A stretch of 63,324 nucleotides of DNA from Fredinandcohnia humi. GTDB lineage: Bacteria > Bacillota > Bacilli > Bacillales > Bacillaceae_L. The position numbers and the translations under genes were made by a program. This document shows, one piece after another, positions 34,382-43,542 of this stretch. Below the pieces are notes generated by a model. That model did no database searches. It saw nothing but the letters and a program-made list of their open reading frames with translations, and was not told the DNA's origin. Numbering within the stretch: the first letter of the stretch is position 1; each line of letters begins with the position of its first letter. The stretch is from positions 243,324 to 306,647 of the forward strand of contig NZ_LMBW01000002.1 of NCBI RefSeq assembly GCF_001439915.1. The letters are read 5' to 3'.

Positions 34382-35880
34382 ATTTTAAAAGGGGTAATTT
34401 TCATTCTGTGCCAGATGAAAGGCTCCGCCCGATGATCAAATTCAGTAAAAATCTTTAAGCCTTCAAACATTTGAAATTGCGGATACTCCATCATTAATTT
34501 ATAAAGAAGAATTTCCCTCTCATCGCTTAATGTTTCTTCCTTCCGATACAGCACTTGAACCTTTAGGGGCTTTTTATCAAACATCATCCATAAATCAATT
34601 GTTTCGGATTCCTCTAACCATAAATCCTGGACATCCAATGGCAGATCAGCTAAATCTGTTAACGAAAACGTTCCGTAGGTTTGTAGATATTGAAACACAT
34701 AACTCCACGCCTTAATGACAGACCCCCAGTCAGTCACTCGAACACGAGTAATGCCTTCTTCTCCTTGTTCTTCGACTGAATGTTCCGTTACTCGTTTTTC
34801 ATCGAATTCCTGTTCACCCCAAATCCAATCAAGCGGCAAAATAAACTCATTTTTCGGTGAAAATAAAGGAGAAAGGACTTTTTCAATTCCATTAAAACGA
34901 TAAACGCCTTCCTTCATTAACCAATTTTCATAAAATTGCTCCCGAAATGAAACAAGGCTGTTTTCCCAAAACAATGAAGGGTTTTCTGCCTTTAATTTCA
35001 TCTCATATGAAATATTTTGAATGACTAGCTTAGCAAAACGATCATGTAATTGCCTGGTATGACTAATTTTTTCCTGGAGAAGAATCAATTCTTTCTGAAT
35101 ATAATCATCTTCCTCGTTCCTTCGTTTTGTTTTTTCGATCATGCTAGTGATTGTACGGAAGTGATTTTTCTCTTCCTCAAATTGCTTTTCAATTTCAACA
35201 CGATTGTCTGCTCTTTGCCATTCTTCATCAATCAATAAGATTTTGGGATTATTGATCATTTCCTTTTGAAAGGTAAATTCATTTGCCATTAAGCGGTTTA
35301 CTCGTGAAATGAGGTGATCGAGGTTTCGAGTAGCTTTTCTAAAATTACCGTTTTTAATTAACTGCATACTGTAGAGTTGTTCAATCGTTATCGAAAACTC
35401 CTCAGCCATTTCCCTGCTCATAAAAATCATTTCCTGAGCGACATCGGTGAGTTTATAACAAATAGAGCCGCCCATCTCTAAATTTGTATATAATTCATCC
35501 ATTTCGACATATCGGAACACCTGGTTCTCCCAGGATTGTCTGATTTCATCATAATAGAGGGCTTCAAACGGCTTACTTAATTCCTCTTTTCCCTGATACA
35601 GGAGCCCCGTTGTAATCCGTTCAATTTGCTTTTCGTCTGCCAAGAGCTTCATTTGTTTAATCGAATCTTCTACCATATATTTGATATCTGATTTTCGTCT
35701 TTGGTCATCATCGTTTAATTCTCGATAAAAAATGACTAGAAGCACCTGCATGAGAATCGTTTGAATATGGGGTTTCAACTCCCCTACTTCCATTCCCCTA
35801 CCAAGCTCAAACAGCGGATTTAAACGTTGCATTCTTTGGGCGAATCCTTCCCATGATTCGTTCACATCCATCGCCTCCAT
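34360..35880 (-). CDS. jetA: JetA/MukF-like kleisin subunit
   Basis: 506 residues. An N-terminal winged-helix region, then YKLTDVAQEMIFMSREMAEEFSITIEQLYSMQLIKNGNF, the typical JetA/MksF block, followed by a helical linker (about 190-310) and a C-terminal winged-helix domain. It bridges the SMC heads. The ATG overlaps jetD by 19 bp, so the genes are translationally coupled. Confidence 0.7.
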   Translation of the reverse strand: MEAMDVNESWEGFAQRMQRLNPLFELGRGMEVGELKPHIQTILMQVLLVIFYRELNDDDQRRKSDIKYMVEDSIKQMKLLADEKQIERITTGLLYQGKEELSKPFEALYYDEIRQSWENQVFRYVEMDELYTNLEMGGSICYKLTDVAQEMIFMSREMAEEFSITIEQLYSMQLIKNGNFRKATRNLDHLISRVNRLMANEFTFQKEMINNPKILLIDEEWQRADNRVEIEKQFEEEKNHFRTITSMIEKTKRRNEEDDYIQKELILLQEKISHTRQLHDRFAKLVIQNISYEMKLKAENPSLFWENSLVSFREQFYENWLMKEGVYRFNGIEKVLSPLFSPKNEFILPLDWIWGEQEFDEKRVTEHSVEEQGEEGITRVRVTDWGSVIKAWSYVFQYLQTYGTFSLTDLADLPLDVQDLWLEESETIDLWMMFDKKPLKVQVLYRKEETLSDEREILLYKLMMEYPQFQMFEGLKIFTEFDHRAEPFIWHRMKITPFKICVQEEK

Positions 35881-36950
35881 GTTTCGATTGTTAAGACTTC
35901 TTGAGGGATCCGCTTATTTTCCTGCCATAACTTTAGCAGATGTGATTGCTCTTCTTCAGTAAACCATTGAAAGAACAAATCGCGGTATTTGATATTTTGC
36001 GTTTGGCCTTGTTTTTGCTCATTCCTATACTCTAGACAATTGAGCATTTTTCGGTACATTTTTAAGGCTGGCTGGATACAGCAATCTGGATATTTTTCGA
36101 TTAAGCGAACGAGGATTCCGTAACCAGCAGCATCAAGATCCCCTGCGTAATAGAAAAGATAGGATTTTTGCGGAAACATTTGGAAGAAAAAAGAAAAGCT
36201 TCGTTCAATTTTTGTCCCTTCCCCATAAATAATGAGTTCAGGATCATAATCAAGTATATTATCTTCCAATAACTTAATAGCCGTATGAAAGAATGATAGA
36301 TTTTCAACAATAAGGACCCGATGTATATCTTTTATTTCCTTCCCTTGTTTCATCCAAAACACAAAGGGCTCCCCGTGGTTCACCATTTTAAGTTGTTCCT
36401 CTGATACTCCAACTCTAGTTAAAAACCCTTTTCCACCTGGAAATCTATCATCATCTAGTAAGAACTTTTCATGGCCAAAAAGCTCCAGACTTCTTTCTTC
36501 AAATGAGACCAATTCCCGTTCCTGACTGGACTTTAGAAAATGATATACCTTCTGGATTCGATTCCATTCCTCTTTTGTTTGCCATTCGGGATGCCGTTCA
36601 TAATAGGAAAAATCAAACTGATCACTTGATTTCATCATATCAAGACGATCCCATTTATCTTCCTGAACCTTTATATTAACCCAGTAATATAAACTAAGCG
36701 CTGGGGTTCTTCCATTATATTGATTATTTTGAATCGGTATAAGCTGTCCTTCAGCCCGCAATGTTTCAATCGCCTGATAAAATAACGAATAACCGTCCAT
36801 TTCAAAATAATCATCCATAAGCCTGCGCAACTGAATCTCTAAATCATTAATATTAATTTTCTTCTTTTGCTTCGGGTGCTGAATATCTCCAACAAATCCT
36901 CTCACCCGTGCTTCAATCACATCGATTGTAATCACCTGCTTACACCACAT
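35862..36950 (-). CDS. jetD: JetD/MksG-like TOPRIM nuclease subunit
   Basis: Up to 362 residues. The C-terminal half is a topoisomerase-VI-like TOPRIM domain: catalytic Glu216 in HRVLIVENLSFF and the DxD pair Asp271/Asp273 in YYAGDLDAAGYG; a basic winged-helix part precedes it. JetD cleaves circular DNA after loop extrusion. Here it is first in the operon, unlike jetABCD of the B. cereus system. Start is unsure: ATG 36950 has no ribosome site, and GTG 36920, behind AGGTGAT, would remove ten residues. Confidence 0.75.
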   Translation of the reverse strand: MWCKQVITIDVIEARVRGFVGDIQHPKQKKKININDLEIQLRRLMDDYFEMDGYSLFYQAIETLRAEGQLIPIQNNQYNGRTPALSLYYWVNIKVQEDKWDRLDMMKSSDQFDFSYYERHPEWQTKEEWNRIQKVYHFLKSSQERELVSFEERSLELFGHEKFLLDDDRFPGGKGFLTRVGVSEEQLKMVNHGEPFVFWMKQGKEIKDIHRVLIVENLSFFHTAIKLLEDNILDYDPELIIYGEGTKIERSFSFFFQMFPQKSYLFYYAGDLDAAGYGILVRLIEKYPDCCIQPALKMYRKMLNCLEYRNEQKQGQTQNIKYRDLFFQWFTEEEQSHLLKLWQENKRIPQEVLTIETWRRWM

Positions 36951-37090
36951 TTAATACTAGTTATATCAATTATACATTAGATTATTAATCGGTGTAATAC
37001 CAGATTGATCAAGGAAAATGATTAGCCTTCCTTGATAATAATGGTAAAATATTATTGACTTAATTTAATCGTTTGCAGGAGGTAATTTTA

Positions 37091-38023
37091 ATGGCCAAAA
37101 AAGTTCAACTAGGTAAAACAGATCTATACATAAACCCAATCGGTCTAGGTACAAATGCAGTTGGAGGACATAATCTATACCCAAATCTTGATGAACAGGC
37201 GGGAAAAGAGTTAGTTCGTGCCGCGATTGATAACGGGATTAACTTCATCGATACTGCCTATCGGTATGGAAATGGACGTTCTGAGGAATTAATTGGAGAG
37301 GTTATGAAAAAAACTGGAAATCGCAGTGATATCATTATTGCCACAAAAGCTGCACACCGTGAAAATGGTGGCGAAACTGTTTTGGATAATTCGCCTGCAT
37401 TCTTGCGCCAATCCATTGAAGAAAGCCTGAAACGACTCCAAACAGATTATATCGATTTATTCTACATCCATTTCCCTGATGAAAAAACACCTAAGGATGA
37501 AGCGGTTGGTGCTTTACAACGTTTAAAAGAAGAAGGAATCATTCGTTCCATTGGTATCTCTAATTTTTCAGTAGATCAAATAAAAGAAGCCAATAAAGAT
37601 GGATATGTCGATGTTTATCAAGGTGGTTATAACTTGATCAATCGTTCCGCAGAAGATGAGTTGCTGCCCTACGTAGCCAAAAATAAGATTTCATTTGTTC
37701 CCTACTTCCCTCTTGCATCCGGTTTGTTAGCTGGGAAATACAATCAAAACACCACCTTCAATGACTCGCGCTTAAAGATGCCTCATCTACAGGGGGAAGC
37801 ATTCCAACAGAACTTGGAGAAAGTGGAACAGCTACGAGAAATTGCAAATGGGAAACAGATGGGAGTCGCACACCTCGTCTTAGCATGGTACTTAACACGT
37901 GAGGAGATCGATGCTGTAATCCCTGGTGCCAAACGTGCCAATCAAGTATTAGACAACCTAAAAACAGTAGATGTAGCTTTATCACCGGATGAAATTCAAG
38001 TGATTGACCAGATTTTTAAATAG
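37091..38023 (+). CDS. Aldo/keto reductase
   Basis: 310 residues from ATG 37091 (GCAGGAGG upstream). A TIM barrel with the AKR tetrad: Asp in [15 protein letters not shown] (with Tyr), Lys in IIATKAAH, and His in DLFYIHFPD. The C-terminal [15 protein letters not shown] matches NADPH binding. Substrate unknown. Monocistronic, with its own terminator. Confidence 0.85.
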   Translation: MAKKVQLGKTDLYINPIGLGTNAVGGHNLYPNLDEQAGKELVRAAIDNGINFIDTAYRYGNGRSEELIGEVMKKTGNRSDIIIATKAAHRENGGETVLDNSPAFLRQSIEESLKRLQTDYIDLFYIHFPDEKTPKDEAVGALQRLKEEGIIRSIGISNFSVDQIKEANKDGYVDVYQGGYNLINRSAEDELLPYVAKNKISFVPYFPLASGLLAGKYNQNTTFNDSRLKMPHLQGEAFQQNLEKVEQLREIANGKQMGVAHLVLAWYLTREEIDAVIPGAKRANQVLDNLKTVDVALSPDEIQVIDQIFK

Positions 38024-38083
38024 GATTACCTTTCACCCTTGACTATCCTTTATGGTAAAATGAAGTTCCTTGGCAGGGGCATT

Positions 38084-38121
38084 AAAAAGCAAGTTGGCTG
38101 TTTATGGCTGACTTGCTTTTT
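38084..38121 (+). terminator. Terminator of the aldo/keto reductase gene
   Basis: AAAAAGCAAGT and ACTTGCTTTTT flank an inner GGC/GCC pair; T-rich exit (TTTTTCTCTTTTT). Confidence 0.85.
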
Positions 38122-38237
38122 CTCTTTTTCAGCCGTCGGACGGGTTCACGTCTCATTCCTGTGATGCATGCCCTTTCATTCGACTAGTAAAATTATTGTG
38201 GTATCCTATTACTATAAAGATAGAAAGGTAGAATGAA

Positions 38238-38975
38238 ATGTACACAAAACAAGACTTACTCGGGTCTCTTAAACAGTTGGGAATAGATGAAAATGGAACA
38301 TTGCTTGTTCATTCGTCGATGAAAAGTATAGGCCTAGTTGAGGGTGGCGCGGATACCGTCCTTGATGCTTTATCCGAATACATGAAAAATGGCCTTTTGG
38401 TTTTTCCAACCCATACATGGTCGTATATTAACGCTGAGAACCCTCGGTTTTATGTAGATAAATCAGCATCCTGTGTTGGATTATTGACAGAACTTTTCCG
38501 TAAACGTCCCGGTGTTGTTCGCTCATGGCATCCGACACATTCTGTAGCTGCATTAGGAAAAGGTGCTCGTGAATTTGTTGAAGGAAATGAAAAATTCGAC
38601 ACCCCCTGTGCAAGGGAATCGAGTTGGGGGAAATTGCTAGATCAAGAGGCGACGATATTATTAATAGGGGTCGACTTACGAAGATGTACGTATATTCATG
38701 GAGTCGAGGAATGGCTCGATATACCGGGTCGATTGACTAACTCTCATGAACAGCTATATACCGTATTACCAGATAAAACTGAAATTTCCGTACCCCAAAG
38801 AAGACATATCGGTCACACCTCTGAAAAATACGAACGAGTTGATGACGTTTTTCTAAATAATCAGGTGATGTACAAAGGACAATTTGGCAACTCAACCGTA
38901 AGAGTATGCGATACTGTAAAAATGACTGAATTACTACAACATATATTAAAAGAGGATCCTGAATTGTTTTCTTGA
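38238..38975 (+). CDS. AAC(3)-family N-acetyltransferase
   Basis: 245 residues of the antibiotic N-acetyltransferase family (YokD/BA2930 type). VHSSMKSIGLVEGGADTV near the N-terminus binds CoA; RSWHPTHSVAALG holds the catalytic His; the TPCARESSWGKLL block and YIHGVEEWLDIPGR follow. Chromosomal Bacillus members may or may not acetylate aminoglycosides, so resistance is only a possibility. Confidence 0.85.
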   Translation: MYTKQDLLGSLKQLGIDENGTLLVHSSMKSIGLVEGGADTVLDALSEYMKNGLLVFPTHTWSYINAENPRFYVDKSASCVGLLTELFRKRPGVVRSWHPTHSVAALGKGAREFVEGNEKFDTPCARESSWGKLLDQEATILLIGVDLRRCTYIHGVEEWLDIPGRLTNSHEQLYTVLPDKTEISVPQRRHIGHTSEKYERVDDVFLNNQVMYKGQFGNSTVRVCDTVKMTELLQHILKEDPELFS

Positions 38976-39015
38976 TCGTAGGTGTAGTAGTAAGTTTTTT
39001 CTCTGATAGATCTTG

Positions 39016-39058
39016 AAAAAAGGCATTTGGAAATTTTCTTGTACCGGGATGCCTTTTT
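39016..39058 (+). terminator. Terminator of the AAC(3)-like gene
   Basis: AAAAAAGGCAT and ATGCCTTTTT enclose a 22-base loop; T-rich end. Confidence 0.75.
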
Positions 39059-39215
39059 ATATTTCCTGGACATGTTTGCAATTTTAAAGGTTCTCATAGT
39101 CAAAATTTGATTAGTATCCACCTCGTAATATTTTGTAAAGAAGTTGTAACTATTTGGTAACATCTCCGTCTAAGTCATTGATAAAACAATTAATAATAAA
39201 TAAGGAGTGTTACAA

Positions 39216-39587
39216 ATGAAAAATATAATTGCTGTGGGTGTCCTTGGGTTGATAATTGTGGGCGGAATATTTGGAGCTACAACATACGGTGCTGAAGACA
39301 CCACGAATAAAGATGTTGAACAAAAAATCGTTGTAGAAATGGAAAAAGACGCTGCAGTAACTTTGCCAGTGGTTGAAAAAGAAAAAATCACATTACTTAC
39401 AATTGAAGGTTCTATTACAGGTTGGATTGATAACCAATCAATTGAAGTTGCGACAGAATCAGGAGCCATGGCCTTTAGAGTCTCTGAAGTAGATACCAAT
39501 GGATTCAAGGAAAATGATTCCCTTGTAGTGAATTACTATGAAAATGCAGATGGGCAAAATATAGTCGAATCAATTAGTAATAAATGA
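39216..39587 (+). CDS. Small secreted or membrane-anchored protein
   Basis: 123 residues from ATG 39216 (AAGGAGTG). A hydrophobic N-terminus (IIAVGVLGLIIVGGIFGATTYGA) acts as signal or anchor, then an acidic linker, then a compact beta domain (TIEGSITGWIDNQSIEVATESG ... FRVSEVDTN). Family not recognised. A TGTCTGAC/GTCAGACA inverted pair follows the stop. Confidence 0.6.
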   Translation: MKNIIAVGVLGLIIVGGIFGATTYGAEDTTNKDVEQKIVVEMEKDAAVTLPVVEKEKITLLTIEGSITGWIDNQSIEVATESGAMAFRVSEVDTNGFKENDSLVVNYYENADGQNIVESISNK

Positions 39588-39731
39588 AGCCTGTCTGACA
39601 GTAAAGTAATTTTAAATCACACTGAAGGTCAGACAATTATATTAATCACTAGAATCCATTCCTAATCTCTTTTCACCTTCCATTCCCTACCGCTTTCATT
39701 TATACTATTTAATAGAATGGAGGTGAATAAG

Positions 39732-40085
39732 ATGGAACAAGAAACGATGTTAAAAGAAATTTTACAAGCATTTAAACTATATTCTGAAAAAACGGACAAA
39801 AAATTAGATAATTTTAAGGTTGATTTTGAATCTAAGATGGACAATATGAAAATAGAGCTGGATTCTAAAATGGATGTAGGTTTCGCCCGTGTAGGTGAGA
39901 AACTAGACAGATTGGTCAAAAAGCAAGATGGAATGCGTCTTGAGTTAACTGAAAGCAGAGAAACGGTAGACTTTTTGTTAAGTAAAACGGCTCAACATGA
40001 AATAAAACTACAACAACTCATAAGCCAGCAACCACAAAACTCCACACATGTTGGTATTTTCCAAAAAACCAAATTAGCTTTATAA
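39732..40085 (+). CDS. Small coiled-coil protein
   Basis: 117 residues from ATG 39732 (GGAGGTG). Repeated K-x-D/E heptads (KTDKKLDNFKVDFESKMDNM, then KIELDSKMDVGFARVGEKLD) predict one long coiled coil, with no membrane segment or catalytic motif. Such proteins are common in Bacillus with no known role. Confidence 0.6.
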   Translation: MEQETMLKEILQAFKLYSEKTDKKLDNFKVDFESKMDNMKIELDSKMDVGFARVGEKLDRLVKKQDGMRLELTESRETVDFLLSKTAQHEIKLQQLISQQPQNSTHVGIFQKTKLAL

Positions 40086-40133
40086 ACATTGTAAACATAA
40101 GCAGTTCACTTCAAATAGTCAAAACAAAGGATA

Positions 40134-40165
40134 AGCTCCATTGACCTACCTGAGTCAATGGAGCT
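40134..40165. terminator. Bidirectional terminator
   Basis: AGCTCCATTGAC and GTCAATGGAGCT are perfect 12-bp arms between the coiled-coil gene (+) and bmrA (-). Confidence 0.8.
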
Positions 40166-40175
40166 TTCCCCTTTG

Positions 40176-41909
40176 TTATGTCAACTGCTGCTCGGCAAAA
40201 CTTCGGTATAGTTCATGCTTTTCGATTAATTCCTGGTGAGTCCCCTTCCCTGTTACCCTACCTTTTTCAATGAAAATGATTTGATCAGCATCAACGATTG
40301 TTGACAGTCTATGTGCAATGACGAAGGTGGTGCGCCCTTCCATCAGTCGAGAAAGTGCTTCTTGGACAATGCTTTCGGATTGACTGTCAAGACTTGCCGT
40401 TGCTTCGTCCATCATAAGAATTTTTGGATCGCGCAGGAACGCCCTTGCAATCGCAATTCGCTGTCTTTGTCCACCTGATAATTTTACACCGCGCTCTCCT
40501 ACTTCTGTGTCTAATCCTTGTGAGAATTCACGAATAAATTCATCGGCATATGCCATTTTTGCGACTTCCCACAGACGTTCATCTGAAATTTGTTCTACAT
40601 TTTTTAGTCCATAGCATAAATTTTCCCGTATGGTTCCAGCCATCATTGCACTTTCCTGTGAAACATAGCCAATTTGACTTCGCCATGATTCCAACGATAA
40701 CTCATGGATTGATGTGTCCCCGATACGGATTTTACCTGTTGTAGGCTCGTAGTACCGCTCCAATAAACCAAACATCGTCGATTTTCCACCACCACTTGGA
40801 CCTGCAAATGCAATCATTTGACCTGGCTTTGCTTCGAATGAAACATCCTGGATAACCGGCTCCTCTTCACTATAGGCGAAAGATACATGTTCAACGTGAA
40901 TCGGTAAATTTGAAATATCGATTTCCTTTCCGTCTTGTCCTTCTTCTAGTGGAAGTTCAACGATATCAATAATCCGCTCTGTGGCTCCTTTCGCTTTCTG
41001 AAGCTGGGTGAAAAACATCGCAAATGATGTGATAGGAAAAATAATTTGAAACAGATAAAGGAGGAAGGCAACAAGAGAGCCTGTCGTCATCGACCCATTT
41101 GCGACACGAATTCCCCCGTATCCGATGATGATGACGATAACAATCATAACGATGGTGTACATGATTGGCCCAATTAGCGCAAAAATCCTTGCCTCTTTTA
41201 ATCCATATGTAAGTAAGTTCCGAACCCCGCATATTCCTTTCTCTTCTTCAAAACCTTCAGCGGTTGAGGATTTCATTAAGCGAATTTCACTAATAGTTTG
41301 TTGAATTTTTCCTGAAAATATCGCGGTTTCATCCTGCAATCCGCGTGATATTTTCGCCATTTTTTGACCCAGCGGTATCATTATGACCATTGTAAGTGGG
41401 ACAGAAATCAACATGAGAAGTGTCATTTTCCAGTCCATAATCAGTAGGATAATGATCGCCCCGATGATTGAAATAACTCCCGTGATAAATTGTGGGAAAT
41501 GCTGCGAAATTAAATCCTTTACAATTCCTGTATCATTGACGACCCGGCTCACAGACTCCCCGCTTTGTTGCTTGTCAAAGTAGTTGACAGGCAAACGAAT
41601 AAGCTTCTCCCACATTTTTTCGCGCAACCTGGCAACAATCCGTTGACCAACTGCGGCAAGCATATAAGTTGATACTCCATCAACCACTGCCTGTAAAATA
41701 AACACTGCTGCTATAATCGCAATGAGAGTGGCATTAATGGAAACCCCAGAAAATCCATCCACAAGCTCCCGCGTTAATAACGGAATCGAAAGACCCACAA
41801 ATGTTGTTATAATACTCCCGATTAACCCTATGGCTAAAGCACCCTTTGGGATATTCGTCGACAAAATCAATCTAAAAAATGGCTTCAACCCATTATCTTC
41901 ATTTTTCAT
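40176..41909 (-). CDS. bmrA: Multidrug ABC exporter BmrA-like
   Basis: 577 residues from ATG 41909 (AAGGAG); 34 upstream in-frame residues lack a ribosome site. A half-transporter: six-helix exporter domain (residues about 20-310; LPVNYFDKQQSGESVSRVVNDT), then an ATPase with Walker A GPSGGGKST, signature LSGGQRQR, Walker B ILMMDEATAS and H-loop IAHRLST. It aligns by eye with B. subtilis BmrA over its full length. It should function as a homodimeric drug exporter. Confidence 0.9.
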   Translation of the reverse strand: MKNEDNGLKPFFRLILSTNIPKGALAIGLIGSIITTFVGLSIPLLTRELVDGFSGVSINATLIAIIAAVFILQAVVDGVSTYMLAAVGQRIVARLREKMWEKLIRLPVNYFDKQQSGESVSRVVNDTGIVKDLISQHFPQFITGVISIIGAIIILLIMDWKMTLLMLISVPLTMVIMIPLGQKMAKISRGLQDETAIFSGKIQQTISEIRLMKSSTAEGFEEEKGICGVRNLLTYGLKEARIFALIGPIMYTIVMIVIVIIIGYGGIRVANGSMTTGSLVAFLLYLFQIIFPITSFAMFFTQLQKAKGATERIIDIVELPLEEGQDGKEIDISNLPIHVEHVSFAYSEEEPVIQDVSFEAKPGQMIAFAGPSGGGKSTMFGLLERYYEPTTGKIRIGDTSIHELSLESWRSQIGYVSQESAMMAGTIRENLCYGLKNVEQISDERLWEVAKMAYADEFIREFSQGLDTEVGERGVKLSGGQRQRIAIARAFLRDPKILMMDEATASLDSQSESIVQEALSRLMEGRTTFVIAHRLSTIVDADQIIFIEKGRVTGKGTHQELIEKHELYRSFAEQQLT

Positions 41910-42059
41910 ATGTTTAAACTCCTTCATAAAAATCCTACACCAATACCTACGAATCAAACCCAAAAAAGTTACACATTTGGGACTAGGGACAGGTACATCG
42001 TCCCGATTCAAGCACCATTTTTAATGTCCCCCATAAACTGATTAAAATGGGGTGATCAA

Positions 42060-42527
42060 ATGAAAAGATGGGTAAAGATCCTAATTTTAGTGTACCTTTC
42101 CTTTCTATTTTTCGGGAGTTTTTTAGCTGTAGGTGCGTTGTGGGTTGGTGTATTTGAAGAAACATATCCCAAGGTATCTGGAATTGAACCATTCTTGTAT
42201 TATTTTTTCGCAGGCGCCATCGGCGGATCCCTAAGACATCTTTATATGTTTTGTTCGCATTATATGAACGATGAAATCATTGATCCTCGGCATTGGGTGA
42301 TGTATATTTTCTTTCCGCTGTTCGCAACCGGAACGGCCGTCATCGCCGTCAATTTAATCCAAAGCGGCATTTTAATGATAGATTTTGCTGACAATCTTAA
42401 AGGTCCATATGCTCAGGTTAGTGTCGCCTTTTTTGTTGGTTTTGGCTTTAACCGGTTTCTCAATAAATTGAATGAAATGTCATCAGGCTTTTTCGATTTG
42501 AAAAAACAAGAAAAAAAACAGGACTGA
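42060..42527 (+). CDS. Four-helix membrane protein, unknown
   Basis: 155 residues with membrane segments near 7-28, 44-62, 78-98 and 118-136 and a basic C-terminus. Divergent from bmrA. No conserved family seen; the ribosome site (GGGGTGAT) is modest. Confidence 0.55.
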   Translation: MKRWVKILILVYLSFLFFGSFLAVGALWVGVFEETYPKVSGIEPFLYYFFAGAIGGSLRHLYMFCSHYMNDEIIDPRHWVMYIFFPLFATGTAVIAVNLIQSGILMIDFADNLKGPYAQVSVAFFVGFGFNRFLNKLNEMSSGFFDLKKQEKKQD

Positions 42528-42544
42528 GTTTTACAGTCCTGTTT
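42517..42544 (+). terminator. Terminator
   Basis: AAACAGGACTG and CAGTCCTGTTT around a 6-base loop, overlapping the stop of the gene at 42060-42527. Confidence 0.75.
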
Positions 42545-42603
42545 GAATTAAAAAGTGGTCGGATGTAGGATTTGGTCAACTTTTTAAAATAAAGTTCACT
42601 ACC

Positions 42604-42966
42604 TTACCCCATTATCCGCTCAAGATTATCCAACAAAAACTGCTTACCAACCTCATTAAAAACGACTTGTTGATATTCCCTGTTGTTAAACTGTCTTATC
42701 ACTGTCTCTATTCCATACCCTTCAGATTGATCGTTCGTAACCGTCACCGTATTCCCTTTTTCGGTTATTTCCTCGCTTAAAATTCCTAAAGCCTTTAACC
42801 TTCTATTAATTACTGTCCCATTTAATTTCTTACTTTTAGTTTCATCTATTACTTTATTTACGGCTTTGGCAAATACATTAATACCTATTTTCCCTTCGGG
42901 TAACACGATATGATTTTTTTCATTCTTCAAGATATTTTGCCCTTCGCAAAGCTTGTATAAGAGCAA
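42604..42966 (-). CDS. Hypothetical protein
   Basis: A 120-residue ORF opening with TTG 42966 and no clear ribosome site. It looks like coding sequence (NVFAKAVNKVIDETKSKKLNG, GKQFLLDNLERIMG) and may be the C-terminal part of a longer protein whose start was lost. No family recognised. Confidence 0.45.
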   Translation of the reverse strand: MLLYKLCEGQNILKNEKNHIVLPEGKIGINVFAKAVNKVIDETKSKKLNGTVINRRLKALGILSEEITEKGNTVTVTNDQSEGYGIETVIRQFNNREYQQVVFNEVGKQFLLDNLERIMG

Positions 42967-43050
42967 TTAAATTCATTACATTTTAAAAATCACATAAATC
43001 ATAGTAGACATATCGGAATAGTTCAGTTAAGCTATTTATAAATATAAAAA

Positions 43051-43150
43051 CTTATCAAGAGAGGTGGAGGGACTGGCCCTGTGAAACCTCAGCAACAGAT
43101 TCATTGAATACTGTGCTAAATCCAGCAAGCTTTTATGCTTGAAAGATAAG
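43051..43150 (+). ncRNA. SAM-I (S-box) riboswitch
   Basis: CTTATCAAGAGAGGTGGAGG, GACTGGCCCTGTGAAACCTC, AGCAACAG, CTGTGCTAAATCCAGCAAGC and GCTTGAAAGATAAG give the full S-box order; P1 is CTTATC/GATAAG. It precedes an FbpA-like gene. Confidence 0.95.
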
Positions 43151-43237
43151 CGAGGTCGTTACCTAAATCATAAAGAAACCTCTTCTTATCTTGTAAATGG
43201 TGTTCATTTGATTGCCAATTTCTAAAGGAGGGGTTTT
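43143..43237 (+). promoter_or_regulatory. Riboswitch expression platform (probably translational)
   Basis: The P1 3' arm plus flank AAGATAAG-C-GAGGT (43143-43156) pairs with ACCTC-TT-CTTATCTT (43178-43192). There is no T-tract terminator. CCTCTT inside the second arm also matches the ribosome site AAGGAGG (43225-43232). SAM binding would free CCTCTT to cover the site: an OFF switch at translation (inference). Confidence 0.5.
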
Positions 43238-43241
43238 AATT

Positions 43242-43439
43242 ATGGCTTTATTAACAAATGCTGTTGAGAAAAGAAGAAACGAGCTTATTCGAAAGCTAAT
43301 TGCAATTAATCATTATAAAAAAGACGGGAAACATCTTTTTGAGCTATCCTTATCTGAATTAGAACATGAATTTTTTAAAATCCAATCTAAAGACCACCCG
43401 CATACCGGTTATGGATCCATACGGTGGAAAAACTTTTAA
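43242..43439 (+). CDS. FbpA-like small basic protein
   Basis: 65 residues from ATG 43242 with AAAGGAGG upstream. LTNAVEKRRNELIRKLIAIN and YKKDGKHLFELSLSELEHEF match the Fur-regulated basic protein FbpA family. In B. subtilis FbpA acts with the FsrA small RNA in iron sparing. Here no Fur box was seen and a SAM-I riboswitch precedes it, so the control differs. A strong terminator follows. Confidence 0.7.
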   Translation: MALLTNAVEKRRNELIRKLIAINHYKKDGKHLFELSLSELEHEFFKIQSKDHPHTGYGSIRWKNF

Positions 43440-43484
43440 GTCAATTATGTCAGCCTAATCATGTGATAAAATAGAACAGGCACG

Positions 43485-43523
43485 AAAAAGGGAGTTAGTG
43501 TTTTTAACACTAGCCCCCCTTTT
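43485..43523 (+). terminator. Terminator of the FbpA-like gene
   Basis: AAAAAGGGAGTTAGTGTT pairs with AACACTAGCCCCCCTTTT around a short T-rich loop. Confidence 0.85.
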
Positions 43524-43542
43524 GTTATTAATAAAAATTGGC

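Noticed and set aside
29176-36950. Prophage or restriction-modification island around the SMC operon
   Set aside because: No integrase, structural, methylase or tRNA attachment signals nearby; flanks are ordinary metabolic genes.
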